A stretch of 64,000 nucleotides of DNA. Origin: Lentisalinibacter orientalis. Lineage in GTDB: Bacteria; Pseudomonadota; Gammaproteobacteria; Steroidobacterales; Woeseiaceae. The notes beneath the pieces were generated by a model. It saw only the letters and a list, made by a program, of their open reading frames with translations. It had not been told where the DNA came from and did no database searches. The first letter of the stretch is position 1. Every line of letters starts with the position of its first letter. Shown here in pieces: positions 1 through 8,504 of this stretch. The translations under genes and the position numbers were made by a program. Where the stretch lies: the NCBI RefSeq assembly GCF_040706535.1, contig NZ_JAPDRJ010000001.1:806001-870000 (forward strand), in the 5' to 3' direction.

Positions 1-1
1 A

Positions 2-595
2 AGTACGCTCGCCACCAATCTCGCCGCCTGGTATGCGAACGAGGGCAAGAGCGTCGCGCTCGCGGACTACGACCCGCAGCGCTCCAGTCTGGACTGGCTC
101 GAGCGCCGGCCGGAAGGCTATCCGGAGATCGTCGGACTCGCCGCCTTCGAGGAGGGGCTGAAGCATCTGCCCCGCAGCGCCGACGTGCTGATAATGGACG
201 CACCGGCCCGCTCCCACGGACCGGAACTGACCTCGCTCATCAACCATGCCGAGACCATTATCGTGCCCGTGCTGCCGTCGACGGTGGACATGCAGGCGGC
301 CAACCGCTTCATCGACGAGCTCCTGGGCGTCGGCAAGGTGGAGCGCAAGAAGGCGCGCATCGGCGTGGTGGCCAACCGGGTGCGCGAGAACACCCTGATC
401 GCCGGCGATCTGGACGAATACCTGGAGAGCCTGAAGGTGCCCTACGTGGCCTGGTTCCGGGAGGCCCAGAACTACATCCGCGCCTACACCCGGGGGCTCG
501 GCGTCTCGGAGCTGCCCGAGTACCTGGCCTGGCCGGACTGGGATCAGTGGGAACCGCTGATGGAGTGGCTGAACTCCCGCCGCAGCCGGCCCTGA
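2..595 (+). CDS. ParA/MinD-family ATPase, 5'-truncated by the window edge
   Basis: The frame is open from base 2, where it reads STLATNLAAWYA. This is the end of a deviant Walker A (GKSTLATNLA), so only the first dozen or so residues are missing. The Walker A' region LADYDPQRSSLDWL and the Walker B-like DVLIMDAPA follow, as in ParA/Soj-type cargo-positioning or partition ATPases. The C-terminal part (PEYLAWPDWDQWEPLMEWL) is not informative. No ParB partner is visible in the window. A role in chromosome, plasmid or protein-cargo partition is inferred from the family; the specific cargo cannot be told. Confidence 0.85.
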   Translation, partial: STLATNLAAWYANEGKSVALADYDPQRSSLDWLERRPEGYPEIVGLAAFEEGLKHLPRSADVLIMDAPARSHGPELTSLINHAETIIVPVLPSTVDMQAANRFIDELLGVGKVERKKARIGVVANRVRENTLIAGDLDEYLESLKVPYVAWFREAQNYIRAYTRGLGVSELPEYLAWPDWDQWEPLMEWLNSRRSRP

Positions 596-628
596 CAGCC
601 GACGGCCGAGCCGGCAGCGGCGCCGGCG

Positions 629-1525
629 TCAGCCGTCTCGCGCTGCGCCGGCCTCCTCGAGGCTGGCCCGTACGCCTGCTGCCGGGTCGTCGTAGGCCAG
701 TTCCACGCCCAGTGTCTCGCGCAGCCGCCGCGTGTCGAGCCGGCGCGCTTCGGCGAGGAAGCTGTAGCGCATCGGTGACATCTGCCGCCGCGCCTCCGCC
801 CGGCTGACCGCGGGCGGCGCCGGCAGCCCGGCCGCCTCCGCCACCCGTCGGAAGAACGCCCCGGAGCTCTGCCCGCTGCCGTCCGCCACATTGTAGATGC
901 CGCCGGGCGCGGCCGGCTCCAGGGCGGCGATGCAGACGCGCGCCAGGTCGTCCACGTGGATGCGGTTCCCCGGCGAGGCGTCTTCCTCGCGGATCACGGG
1001 CTGACCCGAACGGATCGCCTCCAGGGGCAGCCGCCCGGGGCCGTAGATGCCGGCGATACGCAGGATCGTCCAGCTCACCCCCTCGGCGTCCGCCCAACGC
1101 CTGAGCGTCGTCTCCGCGGCCACCCGGCGCCGTGCGCGTTCCGTGGACGGCGCCGGCGGGCGCTCCTCGTCCACGAGTTCGCCGCCGCAATCGCCGTACA
1201 CGCCGCTGGTGCTGGCCAGCACGAAGCGTTCCGGCTGGCGCGGCAGCGCCGCGAGGAAGCGTGCGAGGCGCGGATCGTCCTCGCCCTCACCCTCCCCGGG
1301 CGGGACGAGATAGAGCACCCGCAGCGCTCCGCCCGGCAGGCGGGGCAGCGTGCCGGACTCGTCGAGGTCGAGCGCCGTGGCCGCAATGCCGGCATCGGCC
1401 AGCGCCGCCGCGGAGGCAGCGGAGCCGGTGAGGCAATGCACGGCGGCGCGCTCGTCCGCCAGACGGCGGGCGACCCGCCGGCCGGTGTAGCCGGCGCCCA
1501 CGATCAGCGTCAGCGGCGCGGTCAC
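629..1525 (-). CDS. NAD(P)-binding SDR / epimerase-like protein (YeeZ-like)
   Basis: This 298-residue protein begins with a Rossmann fold: GAGYTGRRVARRLADE at residues 11-26 is the GxGxxG dinucleotide site. Extended or atypical SDR signatures follow: STSGVYGD, LRIAGIYGPGR and NRIHVDDLA. The usual YxxxK catalytic pair is not obvious; the stretch after STSGVYGD reads STERARRRVAAE. That fits the atypical YeeZ-like group, whose substrate is unknown. It ends about 40 bases upstream in sequence of the hemY stop and runs in the same direction, so it may be the last gene of the algZR-hem transcription unit. Confidence 0.75.
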   Translation of the reverse strand: MTAPLTLIVGAGYTGRRVARRLADERAAVHCLTGSAASAAALADAGIAATALDLDESGTLPRLPGGALRVLYLVPPGEGEGEDDPRLARFLAALPRQPERFVLASTSGVYGDCGGELVDEERPPAPSTERARRRVAAETTLRRWADAEGVSWTILRIAGIYGPGRLPLEAIRSGQPVIREEDASPGNRIHVDDLARVCIAALEPAAPGGIYNVADGSGQSSGAFFRRVAEAAGLPAPPAVSRAEARRQMSPMRYSFLAEARRLDTRRLRETLGVELAYDDPAAGVRASLEEAGAARDG

Positions 1526-1565
1526 GACTCGCTCATATCCTGCTCATGTCCGGCTCACGTCCCCC

Positions 1566-2780
1566 TCAGGGGCGCTCGTCGCCGGCCTCGCCCAGGTGCG
1601 GCAGCGCGAGCCGGTCCGAGGCGGCGACCATGGTCAGGCCGGAGCGGTAGGCGTCGGCGGCGGCTTCGCCTTCGCCCAGGCGATTGAGGAGGCGGCCGTA
1701 GAGTTCGTAGGTCTCGGGCGTGGGCCCGATCGCGAGCGCGGTCTCCAGATAACTCCGGGCCTTGCCCCAGAGCTCCTGGCGCATGCACAGCCGGCCGGCG
1801 GTCAGCAGCAGGGCGGCGTCCTCGCCGTGCTGCTTCAGCCAGTTCTCGGCGTGGCGGAGCTGGCGGCCGGCGTCGGCCGTCTCCAGCTTGCCGTACAGTC
1901 GGGCCAGCCCCGGCGACCAGCGGGCGCGCAGCCGGCGCCGCAGCTCCGCCTCGGCCACCTCCTCGCCGCCCGCGCGGGCCAGGGCGTCGACGTAGGCGCC
2001 GATCAGCACGTCGTCGTCCCGCAGTGCCTTCGGTATCTGCTTCCACACCGCGGTCACGCGGGTGGGATCCTCTCCCGCCTGCTCGAGCTTGCGCCGATGC
2101 ACTTCCCGGGCCCATTCCTGCAGCGTCCCGGCAGGGATGCGCCCCTGCTTCCTGAGCTTAGGCAGCAGCTCGGCGAGCTGATCCCAGTCTTCGAGCTCCC
2201 GATAGAGCCGGCCGAGCAGGAACAGCGCCTGGGAGTGATTGGGGGCGTTCTCCTGCAGGCGCCGCAGCGTCGCCAGCGCCTGCTCGTATTCCTCGGCCGC
2301 GAGCTGCAGCTCGGCCTGGGTCAGGAGCACGGCGTTCGTGGCATCCGGCGTCTCCTCGTAGGCCAGCCGCAGCCACTTGTCCCGGCGCTCGCCGTCGCCC
2401 TGGAGCTGGGCCGCGCGCGCCGCGGCCAGGTAGTTCAGCAGCGGGGCGTCCGCCCGGTTCACGCGCCGGGTGAGCAGCTTCTCGCCTTTGGAGAAATTGC
2501 CCTCGGCCACCTCGATCAGCCCTTTCGTGAACTGGTGGCCGGCGCGGCGGGCACGGAACTCCCCGGCCTTCTCGCCCAGCTTCTTCGGCGCCTTGAGGAG
2601 CTCCCAGGCGAGCCAGAGTGCGAACATCGTGGCGAGTATCAGCGCCAGCAGGATGGGTACCGACATCTCGATCAGCCAGCCGCGGATGTTGATGACCACG
2701 TAGCCCGGGTCGGCAAACAGGAGGTGTGCGCCCAGGGCGCCCAGGATCAGCGTGACGACGACCCAGGCTCCGAACTTCAT
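1566..2780 (-). CDS. hemY: HemY, heme-biosynthesis-associated TPR membrane protein
   Basis: A 404-residue inner-membrane protein. Two transmembrane segments lie near residues 4-24 and 40-62, followed by a basic stretch (KAPKKLGEKAGEFRARRAGHQFTKGL) and TPR-type helical repeats to the C-terminus. This is the layout of proteobacterial HemY (not the protoporphyrinogen oxidase of the same name in Gram-positives). It is proposed to assist late tetrapyrrole synthesis at the membrane; its biochemistry is poorly defined. The ATG overlaps the hemX stop by 4 nt, so it is translationally coupled to the rest of the operon. Confidence 0.92.
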   Translation of the reverse strand: MKFGAWVVVTLILGALGAHLLFADPGYVVINIRGWLIEMSVPILLALILATMFALWLAWELLKAPKKLGEKAGEFRARRAGHQFTKGLIEVAEGNFSKGEKLLTRRVNRADAPLLNYLAAARAAQLQGDGERRDKWLRLAYEETPDATNAVLLTQAELQLAAEEYEQALATLRRLQENAPNHSQALFLLGRLYRELEDWDQLAELLPKLRKQGRIPAGTLQEWAREVHRRKLEQAGEDPTRVTAVWKQIPKALRDDDVLIGAYVDALARAGGEEVAEAELRRRLRARWSPGLARLYGKLETADAGRQLRHAENWLKQHGEDAALLLTAGRLCMRQELWGKARSYLETALAIGPTPETYELYGRLLNRLGEGEAAADAYRSGLTMVAASDRLALPHLGEAGDERP

Positions 2781-4186
2781 TCGGCTCCCTCGTCGGCTCC
2801 CGGGCCACTTCCCTGGCCACTGCCCTGGGCCAGGGCCTGGCGCTGGCGGAACAGCCGCAGCGAGGCCGAGATGTCGGGCAGCTCCGCAGCGACCGGGCTG
2901 TCGGCGAGCTCGGCGATGGTCTCCACCGCGCCGCTCACCGCCCTGGTGTCCCCGTCGAAATAGCGCTCCAGCCAGCTGCGGGCGTCCTCGAGGCTCTGGC
3001 GGAATATCGCGCCTTCGCCCTGCAGCAAAGCGAGGCGCGCCGTCTGCAGCTGCAGCGCGATGTTGGTGCGCAGGAAGTACTGCGCCTCCGGCGACAGCAG
3101 CGGCTCCAGCTGTTCGTTGGTGCGGCGCACGCTGACCATGTCCGAGAAGGCGTTCTTCACCGCCGTCCAGGCGCGGCTGAATCCGCTGGTCTCCTCGCCG
3201 ATCTCCGGCCGCGGCCGATCCTCCGGCGTCACCTCCTCGTCCAGCGGCAGAGACTGGATCACGTCGGCCAGGCTCGCCAACGTCAGCGTGACCCCTTCGA
3301 TGTCGACATCCTCCACGGCCCGCAGCGCGGTGATCTCGTCGGCGAGTTCGCGGCGTACCGGCGTGTAGACCGGATCGCCCAGCTCGCGGATGCGGCGGTC
3401 GGCCAGTTCGAGCGCGAACGCCGCCAGCTCGGCGTTGCCGGCCAGCTGCGCCTGGGCATTCGCCAGCTGCATGTAGTACTCGGCCTCGGCCACGAGCCAG
3501 GCATCACGCGCGCCGGCCGATACGCCCTGGAGACTGGCCATGGATTCTTCCAGGTTCTCCATGCGGCCGGGCAGCGACTCGACGATGTCGCGGCTCTCCC
3601 GGAACTCGCGCTGCAGCCGCGCGAGTTCGTCGGCATCGGCCGCCTGGCGCGCCGCTTGCTGCGCCTGCTGCAACGATTGCTGCAGCGACGACAGTCGGCC
3701 GCGGAGTTCGGACACGGCCTCCGCGTTGTCCGCCGCCTCCCTCTCCAGCGTGTTCACGGCGGACTCGAGCCCGGCCGTCTCGGCGCCGGCGCTGCGCTCC
3801 AGCCACCAGCGGTAACCGCTGAAGCCGGCTGCGGCCAGCGCGAGGACGAGTGCCAGCCATGCGACCAGCGCGACGGTCCTGCCGCCGCCACTGGCGTCTT
3901 TACCGTTGCCGCCGGGGGCGGGCACGGCGGCGCCTCCGCCTTCGTGCGGGTCGTCCGCGCGGGCTGAGTCTGCTGCGGGGGGTTCTTCGTGCGCGGCGGC
4001 TGAGGCGTCGTCCGTGGCGGCTTCCGCGGTGTCGTCTGCGGGCTGCCCGGAGGCCTCCCGGGCCTCGGCGGGGGCCTCGTCTTCGCCCTGCGCCTCCCGA
4101 GCCTCGTCGGCCTCCGGCGGGCCGGCGTCGGGTCGGGCATCGTCGTCCGCTGCGGTCTTCGACCGGGGCTTCTCTTGCTCAGTCAT
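2777..4186 (-). CDS. hemX: HemX, membrane-anchored coiled-coil protein of the hem operon
   Basis: 469 residues. About 100 N-terminal residues are low-complexity Ala/Glu/Asp/Pro-rich. A single transmembrane helix follows near residues 104-123 (TVALVAWLALVLALAAAGF), then a long coiled coil (about 137-205, many Leu/Gln/Glu heptads) and a helical C-terminal domain ending in a Gly/Ser/Gln tail. This matches HemX proteins, often annotated as uroporphyrinogen-III C-methyltransferase although they lack the SAM-dependent methyltransferase fold; none is seen here. Genes hemD-hemX and hemX-hemY overlap by 4 nt on each side. The function is probably structural. Confidence 0.9.
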   Translation of the reverse strand: MTEQEKPRSKTAADDDARPDAGPPEADEAREAQGEDEAPAEAREASGQPADDTAEAATDDASAAAHEEPPAADSARADDPHEGGGAAVPAPGGNGKDASGGGRTVALVAWLALVLALAAAGFSGYRWWLERSAGAETAGLESAVNTLEREAADNAEAVSELRGRLSSLQQSLQQAQQAARQAADADELARLQREFRESRDIVESLPGRMENLEESMASLQGVSAGARDAWLVAEAEYYMQLANAQAQLAGNAELAAFALELADRRIRELGDPVYTPVRRELADEITALRAVEDVDIEGVTLTLASLADVIQSLPLDEEVTPEDRPRPEIGEETSGFSRAWTAVKNAFSDMVSVRRTNEQLEPLLSPEAQYFLRTNIALQLQTARLALLQGEGAIFRQSLEDARSWLERYFDGDTRAVSGAVETIAELADSPVAAELPDISASLRLFRQRQALAQGSGQGSGPGADEGAE

Positions 4187-4965
4187 GATCTGCTCTGTCC
4201 GGTATCCCCGTCGGGGAAGACCATCGCCAAGACCATAGCCCGAACGAGGTCGGAGGGCTCCGGGCCTTGCGCAAGCAGGGTGTCCACAGCGATGTCTTCG
4301 CGTACGGCGAGTTGTAACACACGATCGCTGGCGCTCACCAGTGTGGCCCCCCGCAGCACTGCCGCCCCGTTTTCCCCCAGCAGTTCCGCCAGGTTACGCA
4401 GCGTGGCGACGCTGAGGCAGGTCACGTAACGGAGCCGACCCTCACGCCAGGCGGCGATGACCGCCTCGACCTCCCCGGCTTCCGGCTGTGGCAGCCGACG
4501 CTCGTAGACCTCGGCGTAGTCGACCGTGGCGCCGCGCTCGCGCAGCGTGTCGGCCAGCAATTCCCGGCCGCCGCGGCCGCGCACGATGAGCACCCGGCGG
4601 CCGCTCATGTCGGCGAGTTCGTCCGCGGCCAGCAGGCTCTCGCTGTCGTAGCCGCCCGCGGGCGTGAGGTCGGGCGGCCGGCCGGCCCGGCTCATCGCCT
4701 CGGCGGTGGCGGGGCCGATGGCGGCGTAGCGGCAGCCGGGCAGCGAGAGAAAGCGGGCGCCGTGCCGCACCGCGTTGGGGCTGACGAAGACGGCCAGGTC
4801 GGGTGTCTCACCGGCCGCCTCCTTCCCGTCCACCGCAACGATCTCGAGCGCCGGCAGCAGCCAGGCCACGCCGCCCGCCTCCTCGACCGCCGCGACGAGC
4901 GGACCCGCCTGGTCCCGGGCACGGGTGACGAGGACACCGGCGCCGGCCAGCGAGGGCCGGCTCAT
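4183..4965 (-). CDS. hemD: Uroporphyrinogen-III synthase
   Basis: HemD inverts ring D and closes hydroxymethylbilane to uroporphyrinogen III, the branch point to heme and siroheme. The 260-residue reading starts at MSRPSLAGAG, where the ATG overlaps the hemC stop (ATGA). A longer in-frame extension upstream is antisense-like sequence inside hemC and is rejected. Features typical of this very divergent family are visible: an N-terminal VLVTRA motif, VFVSPNAV, YAAIGPATAEA, RVLIVRGRGGRELLADTL and a C-terminal ASDRVLQLA stretch. Position between hemC and hemX supports the call. Confidence 0.93.
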   Translation of the reverse strand: MSRPSLAGAGVLVTRARDQAGPLVAAVEEAGGVAWLLPALEIVAVDGKEAAGETPDLAVFVSPNAVRHGARFLSLPGCRYAAIGPATAEAMSRAGRPPDLTPAGGYDSESLLAADELADMSGRRVLIVRGRGGRELLADTLRERGATVDYAEVYERRLPQPEAGEVEAVIAAWREGRLRYVTCLSVATLRNLAELLGENGAAVLRGATLVSASDRVLQLAVREDIAVDTLLAQGPEPSDLVRAMVLAMVFPDGDTGQSRS

Positions 4966-5879
4966 GCGGTCGCGGATTCCGCCGCGGCGAGAATCTCGCC
5001 GGCGCCGGCCGAGAGCAGCCGGTCCGCCAGCGTGGCGCCCAGGGACTCGCCATCGACAGCGGCGCCCTCGATGCTGTCCTCCAGCATCCGCGAGCCGTCG
5101 GTGGCGATCACCCGGGCGAGGATCGTGATGCGGTCGCCCGCCGTGGTCGCGTACACGGCGATGGGGGAATGGCAGTCCGCGCCGAGGGCGACGCCCACCC
5201 GGCGCTCGGCGGCGACCACCAGCCGCGCCTCGGCGTGCTCGAGCTTGCGCAGCACCTCGATCAGGTCGGCGCGGTCCTCGTGGCATTCGATGCCGACGAT
5301 GCCCTGGCCGTTGGCCGGCAGGATCACCTTCGGATCCACACATTCCGCGATGCGGTCGTCCAGCCCCAGCCGCTTCAGGCCCGCGGCGGCGAGCATGATG
5401 GCGTCGTAGTCGCCGGCGTCCAGCTTGCCGAGGCGGGTCTGCACGTTGCCCCGCAGCGGCTTCACGGTCACGTCGGGCCGGCGCACCAGCACCTGGGACT
5501 GGCGCCTCAGGCTCGAGGTACCGACGACGGCGCCGCCCGGCAGGGCGTCCAGCGTGCTGCCCACCATGGCGTCCCGCGGATCCTCGCGTTCCAGCACGGC
5601 CGGCAGGGCGAAGCCGGGCGGCATTTCCCCCGGCACGTCCTTCATGGAATGCACGGCGATGTCGGCCTCGCCCGCCTCCATGGCCACCTCCAGCTCCTTG
5701 ATGAACAGCCCCTTGCCGCCGATCTTGCTGAGGGTGCGGTCGAGGATGCGATCGCCCTTCGTGGTCATCGGTACGAGCTCGACGGCTTCGACCTCGGGCA
5801 GCGCGTCCAGGCGCTCCGCCACGTGGCGGGCCTGCCAGAGTGCCAGTTCACTCTCCCTCGTCGCGATTCTCACCCTCAT
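4962..5879 (-). CDS. hemC: Hydroxymethylbilane synthase (porphobilinogen deaminase)
   Basis: HemC condenses four porphobilinogens to hydroxymethylbilane. The 305-residue protein starts MRVRIATRESELALWQA and has HSMKDVP (catalytic Asp81) and the TSSLRRQSQ and LRGNVQTRL motifs. The dipyrromethane-cofactor cysteine is Cys236 in GADCHSPIAVY. The motif around this Cys differs from the better-known GGCQVPI form but keeps the Cys and the following Pro-Ile. The ATG overlaps the algR stop by 4 nt and its own stop overlaps hemD. Length is normal for the family. Confidence 0.96.
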   Translation of the reverse strand: MRVRIATRESELALWQARHVAERLDALPEVEAVELVPMTTKGDRILDRTLSKIGGKGLFIKELEVAMEAGEADIAVHSMKDVPGEMPPGFALPAVLEREDPRDAMVGSTLDALPGGAVVGTSSLRRQSQVLVRRPDVTVKPLRGNVQTRLGKLDAGDYDAIMLAAAGLKRLGLDDRIAECVDPKVILPANGQGIVGIECHEDRADLIEVLRKLEHAEARLVVAAERRVGVALGADCHSPIAVYATTAGDRITILARVIATDGSRMLEDSIEGAAVDGESLGATLADRLLSAGAGEILAAAESATA

Positions 5880-6607
5880 TGAATGCCTCCCTTGAGTCGT
5901 TGGCGGATCTCCCCGACATGGCGCCTGCTGACGGGCAGGGTCTGTCCGGTGCGGCGGAAGCGTACCACCGGTTTGCCGTCGGCATCCTTATCCAGCGCCT
6001 CGAGGTGCTCCAGGGCGACCAGGGAATTGCGGTGGATGCGGCAGAAATCCGGCGCGAACTCCTCCTCCAGCGACTTCAGCGACTCGTCGAGCAGGTCCTC
6101 GCCCCGGCGATGGCAGGCGCGCACGTATTTCTGGTCCGCCTGGAAGTAGTAGACGTCCGCGACCGGGATCAGGCGCAGCTCGTCGCGCACCCGGGCGCAG
6201 AGGTGGCGGCGCCGTTCGCCGGTGGCGGCGATGCCGGAGAGCTGGCCGCCGGTGAGCCGGGCGGCGCGCGCGAGCGCCTGCTCCAGTTTGCTGCGGCGGA
6301 TGGGCTTCAGCAGATAGCCGACCGCCTCCGCCTCGAACGCCTCGATGGCGTACTCGTCGTAGGCCGTGGTGAAGATTACCGCTGGCGGGCTGGCGAGCCG
6401 CGCCATGTGCCGCGCGGTCTCGATGCCGTCCATGCCCGGCATGCGGATGTCCAGCAGCACCACGTCGGGGCGCAGCCGCTCGCAGAGCTCGAGGGCCTCC
6501 CGGCCGTCGGCCGCCTGGCCGGCGATCTCGCAGCGCTGCATCCGGCCGAGCTGATCGGCGAGCCGCTCGCGGGCCGGCCGTTCGTCGTCGACGATCAGTA
6601 TCCTCAC
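5876..6607 (-). CDS. algR: LytTR-type response regulator, AlgR-like
   Basis: 243 residues, starting from GTG within a GTGA overlap with the upstream kinase. The receiver domain has the acidic pair D7/D8, phosphoacceptor Asp53 in VVLLDIRMPGMDG and a conserved Lys in LLKPIRRSKL. A LytTR DNA-binding domain follows from about residue 140 (IPVADVYYFQADQKYVRACH). It is the partner of the LytS-type kinase immediately upstream. In Pseudomonas and relatives this pair (AlgZ/AlgR) sits next to hemC and controls alginate, twitching and virulence genes. Targets here are unknown. Confidence 0.9.
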   Translation of the reverse strand: MRILIVDDERPARERLADQLGRMQRCEIAGQAADGREALELCERLRPDVVLLDIRMPGMDGIETARHMARLASPPAVIFTTAYDEYAIEAFEAEAVGYLLKPIRRSKLEQALARAARLTGGQLSGIAATGERRRHLCARVRDELRLIPVADVYYFQADQKYVRACHRRGEDLLDESLKSLEEEFAPDFCRIHRNSLVALEHLEALDKDADGKPVVRFRRTGQTLPVSRRHVGEIRQRLKGGIQ

Positions 6608-7659
6608 TGCTCCGCCTCCTCCGCGGGGAAGCGCAGCGTCACGCTGTAGCGCGCCTCGCTTTCGTCCACCTCCACGCCGGCGCGGCGGCCGAAGGCGAGC
6701 TCGAGTCGCTGGCGGATGTTGTCCAGCGCCAGCCGGTTGCCCTCCCGGCGCGTGGCGCCCGGCGACCGGGGATTGGAGATGGTGAGCATCACGTCGCCGT
6801 CATCCCTGCGGCCCCTGATCGAGACCGTGCCGCCCTCGGGCAGCGGCTCGATGCCGTGATAGATGGCGTTCTCGAGCAGCGGCTGCACCATCAGCCCCGG
6901 GATGCGGGCGCGCATGGGCAGCTCTGCGACGTCCCAGTTCACCACCAGGCGCTCGCCCAGGCGCAGCTGCTCCATGCGCTGGTAGATCCGCGCCACCTCG
7001 AGCTCCTGCTTCAGCGGGATCATGCTCTGCGCCTCGGCGAGGGTGGCACGGAAGAGATCGGAGAGATCCTCCACCGCCTCCTCGGCCCGGCCGGGATTGC
7101 TGCCGATCAGCGCCGCGATGGTGTTCATGCTGTTGAACAGGAAGTGCGGCCGGATGCGGGCCTGCAGCGCGCGGATTCTCGCCCGCGCCTCCAGCTCCAC
7201 GTTGCGCCGCCATTCGCCGGCCACGTAGAAATAGCGCAGCGCGACCGCCGAGACGAGCCCGCTGATGCCGAGATTGCGCAGCAGGAACCAGCCGTGGCTC
7301 TCGGTCTGCAGGAACGCGCTGGCGTACACGCGGTCGAGCCACCAGGCGCATTCCGAGACCAGCAGGGTCACGAGTTGCAGCAACACGAAGCACAGGGTGA
7401 GCGCGGTGACGACGTCGATGCCTGCGAGCCAGCGGCGGGCTCTGCACAAGACTGCCGCGCTGGTCAGCGCGATCCAGAGCACGAACAGCGAGTTCGTGGA
7501 GAGGCCGAGCAGGAAGGAGTCGCCCTCGGCCGTGCCTGCCAGCGTGAGGACCAGGGCGACCATCTCGGCGATGAGCACCACCACGAGCACCGCCCGGGCC
7601 GAGCAGAAGTCGGGCAGGTAGGACTGCCCGTCGCTGGTCTCCTCGCCCAATGCCGCCAC
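6604..7659 (-). CDS. algZ: LytS-type sensor histidine kinase, AlgZ/FimS-like
   Basis: 351 residues from a GTG start. Four or so membrane helices occupy residues about 20-146. The His_kinase (LytS-class) H-box follows: LQARIRPHFLFNSMNTIAALIG with His172. The C-terminal ATPase region has an N-box (LLENAIYHGIEPL) and a glycine-rich stretch. Kinases of this class lack the canonical HisKA domain, and AlgZ/FimS is the characterised gammaproteobacterial member. The GTG lies 62 nt downstream of the DUF4124 gene on the same strand, so the operon promoter may lie before either gene. Confidence 0.9.
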   Translation of the reverse strand: MAALGEETSDGQSYLPDFCSARAVLVVVLIAEMVALVLTLAGTAEGDSFLLGLSTNSLFVLWIALTSAAVLCRARRWLAGIDVVTALTLCFVLLQLVTLLVSECAWWLDRVYASAFLQTESHGWFLLRNLGISGLVSAVALRYFYVAGEWRRNVELEARARIRALQARIRPHFLFNSMNTIAALIGSNPGRAEEAVEDLSDLFRATLAEAQSMIPLKQELEVARIYQRMEQLRLGERLVVNWDVAELPMRARIPGLMVQPLLENAIYHGIEPLPEGGTVSIRGRRDDGDVMLTISNPRSPGATRREGNRLALDNIRQRLELAFGRRAGVEVDESEARYSVTLRFPAEEAEQ

Positions 7660-7721
7660 AGTGAACTCCGCTCGCCCCTGCGCAGGGATTCTACCCCAGC
7701 GTCACCGGGTGGGCGGTGCCC

Positions 7722-8186
7722 TCAGTTGCAGTTCTCGTTGACCGCTTCCTCGGCCTTGGCGCGGGCTTCGGCGATCTCGGCGTCGTCCAGGTACTGGCGC
7801 TCGCCGTTCTCGTCGAGACGGTACAGCCGGCGGGAATTGATGTAGCTCGCCAGCCGCTCCCGCGCCTCTTCGCAGCGCGCCGCCTTCTGCTCGCGCTGGG
7901 CCGCGGCGTCGGCCGCCTGCTGCTCGGCGGACGCGCGGCGCTCCGCTATGGCCGCGTTGGACTCGGTGCGGGCCGTCTGGCGCTGCTCGTAGCGTCGGGC
8001 GACCGTGGCCCGGTCGGTCTGCCCGGTCTCGATGTCGAGCTTCTTCGCGTCCTCGCTGCCCGGCTTGTCACCGTAGTGCACGGTGCCGTCGGCGTCGCGC
8101 CACATGTAGACGTCGGCGGTTACCGGCGTCGCCAGGAAGAAGGTGGCGCCGAGAACGATAAGCCCTGTCCGGATCAGTCCATTCAT
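7722..8186 (-). CDS. DUF4124-domain exported protein
   Basis: 154 residues with an N-terminal signal peptide (MNGLIRTGLIVLGATFFLA, cleaved near PVTA-DV). The DUF4124 core YMWRDADGTVHYGDKPG is next, then a charged, helix-prone Arg/Glu/Gln-rich tail with one Cys near residue 129 and a terminal Cys before the final Asn. DUF4124 proteins are small periplasmic or envelope proteins of unknown function, common in gammaproteobacteria. It is co-directional with algZ. Confidence 0.75.
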   Translation of the reverse strand: MNGLIRTGLIVLGATFFLATPVTADVYMWRDADGTVHYGDKPGSEDAKKLDIETGQTDRATVARRYEQRQTARTESNAAIAERRASAEQQAADAAAQREQKAARCEEARERLASYINSRRLYRLDENGERQYLDDAEIAEARAKAEEAVNENCN

Positions 8187-8370
8187 GTTCCAGATTCGTC
8201 TTTCCCAGATTCCGTGGATGGGGTTCCAGCCAGCGATGGAAGAAGTCTAGCACCGGGGCCGTCCGCATTAAGTGAACCAACTCCCATTCCGGGCTGCGGG
8301 CCCGTCGCACATTATGTTCACACTACCTGATCCGGCTGACTGCTGCCGCCCGGATAACCGGCGCCGGCAC
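8187..8370. other. Intergenic stretch without a recognised gene
   Basis: Between the DUF4124 start and the amtB terminator no open frame with good coding character was found. The segment must carry the promoter of the DUF4124 (and possibly algZR-hem) unit on the minus strand, but no convincing -35/-10 pair was identified by eye. Confidence 0.5.
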
Positions 8371-8394
8371 AAAAAAAGGGCCCCTGACGGGGCC
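8371..8394 (-). terminator. Rho-independent terminator downstream of amtB
   Basis: On the minus strand GGGCCCC-GTCA-GGGGCCC is followed directly by seven T residues: a GC-rich hairpin plus U-tract. It lies about 110 nt past the amtB stop in the direction of amtB transcription and would end the porin-glnK-amtB message. Confidence 0.88.
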
Positions 8395-8431
8395 CGGCAA
8401 CAGCGGCTGCGTGCCACAGCCTTTGCAGGTA

Positions 8432-8479
8432 GGTATCCGCCGGCACCGGGAGGGGGACCGGATGACGCCGGCGGATACC
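8432..8479. repeat. Perfect 13-bp inverted repeat between amtB and its terminator
   Basis: GGTATCCGCCGGC at 8432-8444 and its exact complement at 8467-8479 flank a 22-nt spacer. In the amtB mRNA this is a strong hairpin between the stop codon and the terminator. It could stabilise the 3' end or bind a protein; it has no T-tract of its own. Confidence 0.8.
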
Positions 8480-8504
8480 CTTAGTGATTATTATGGTGTT
8501 TTTC

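Noticed and set aside
4966..5343. Upstream extension of hemD
   Set aside because: Antisense-like translation within hemC; the ATGA overlap and family N-terminus place the start at 4965.
8295..8484. Small plus-strand gene downstream of the DUF4124 promoter region
   Set aside because: Covers the amtB terminator and palindrome; no ribosome site or conserved feature.
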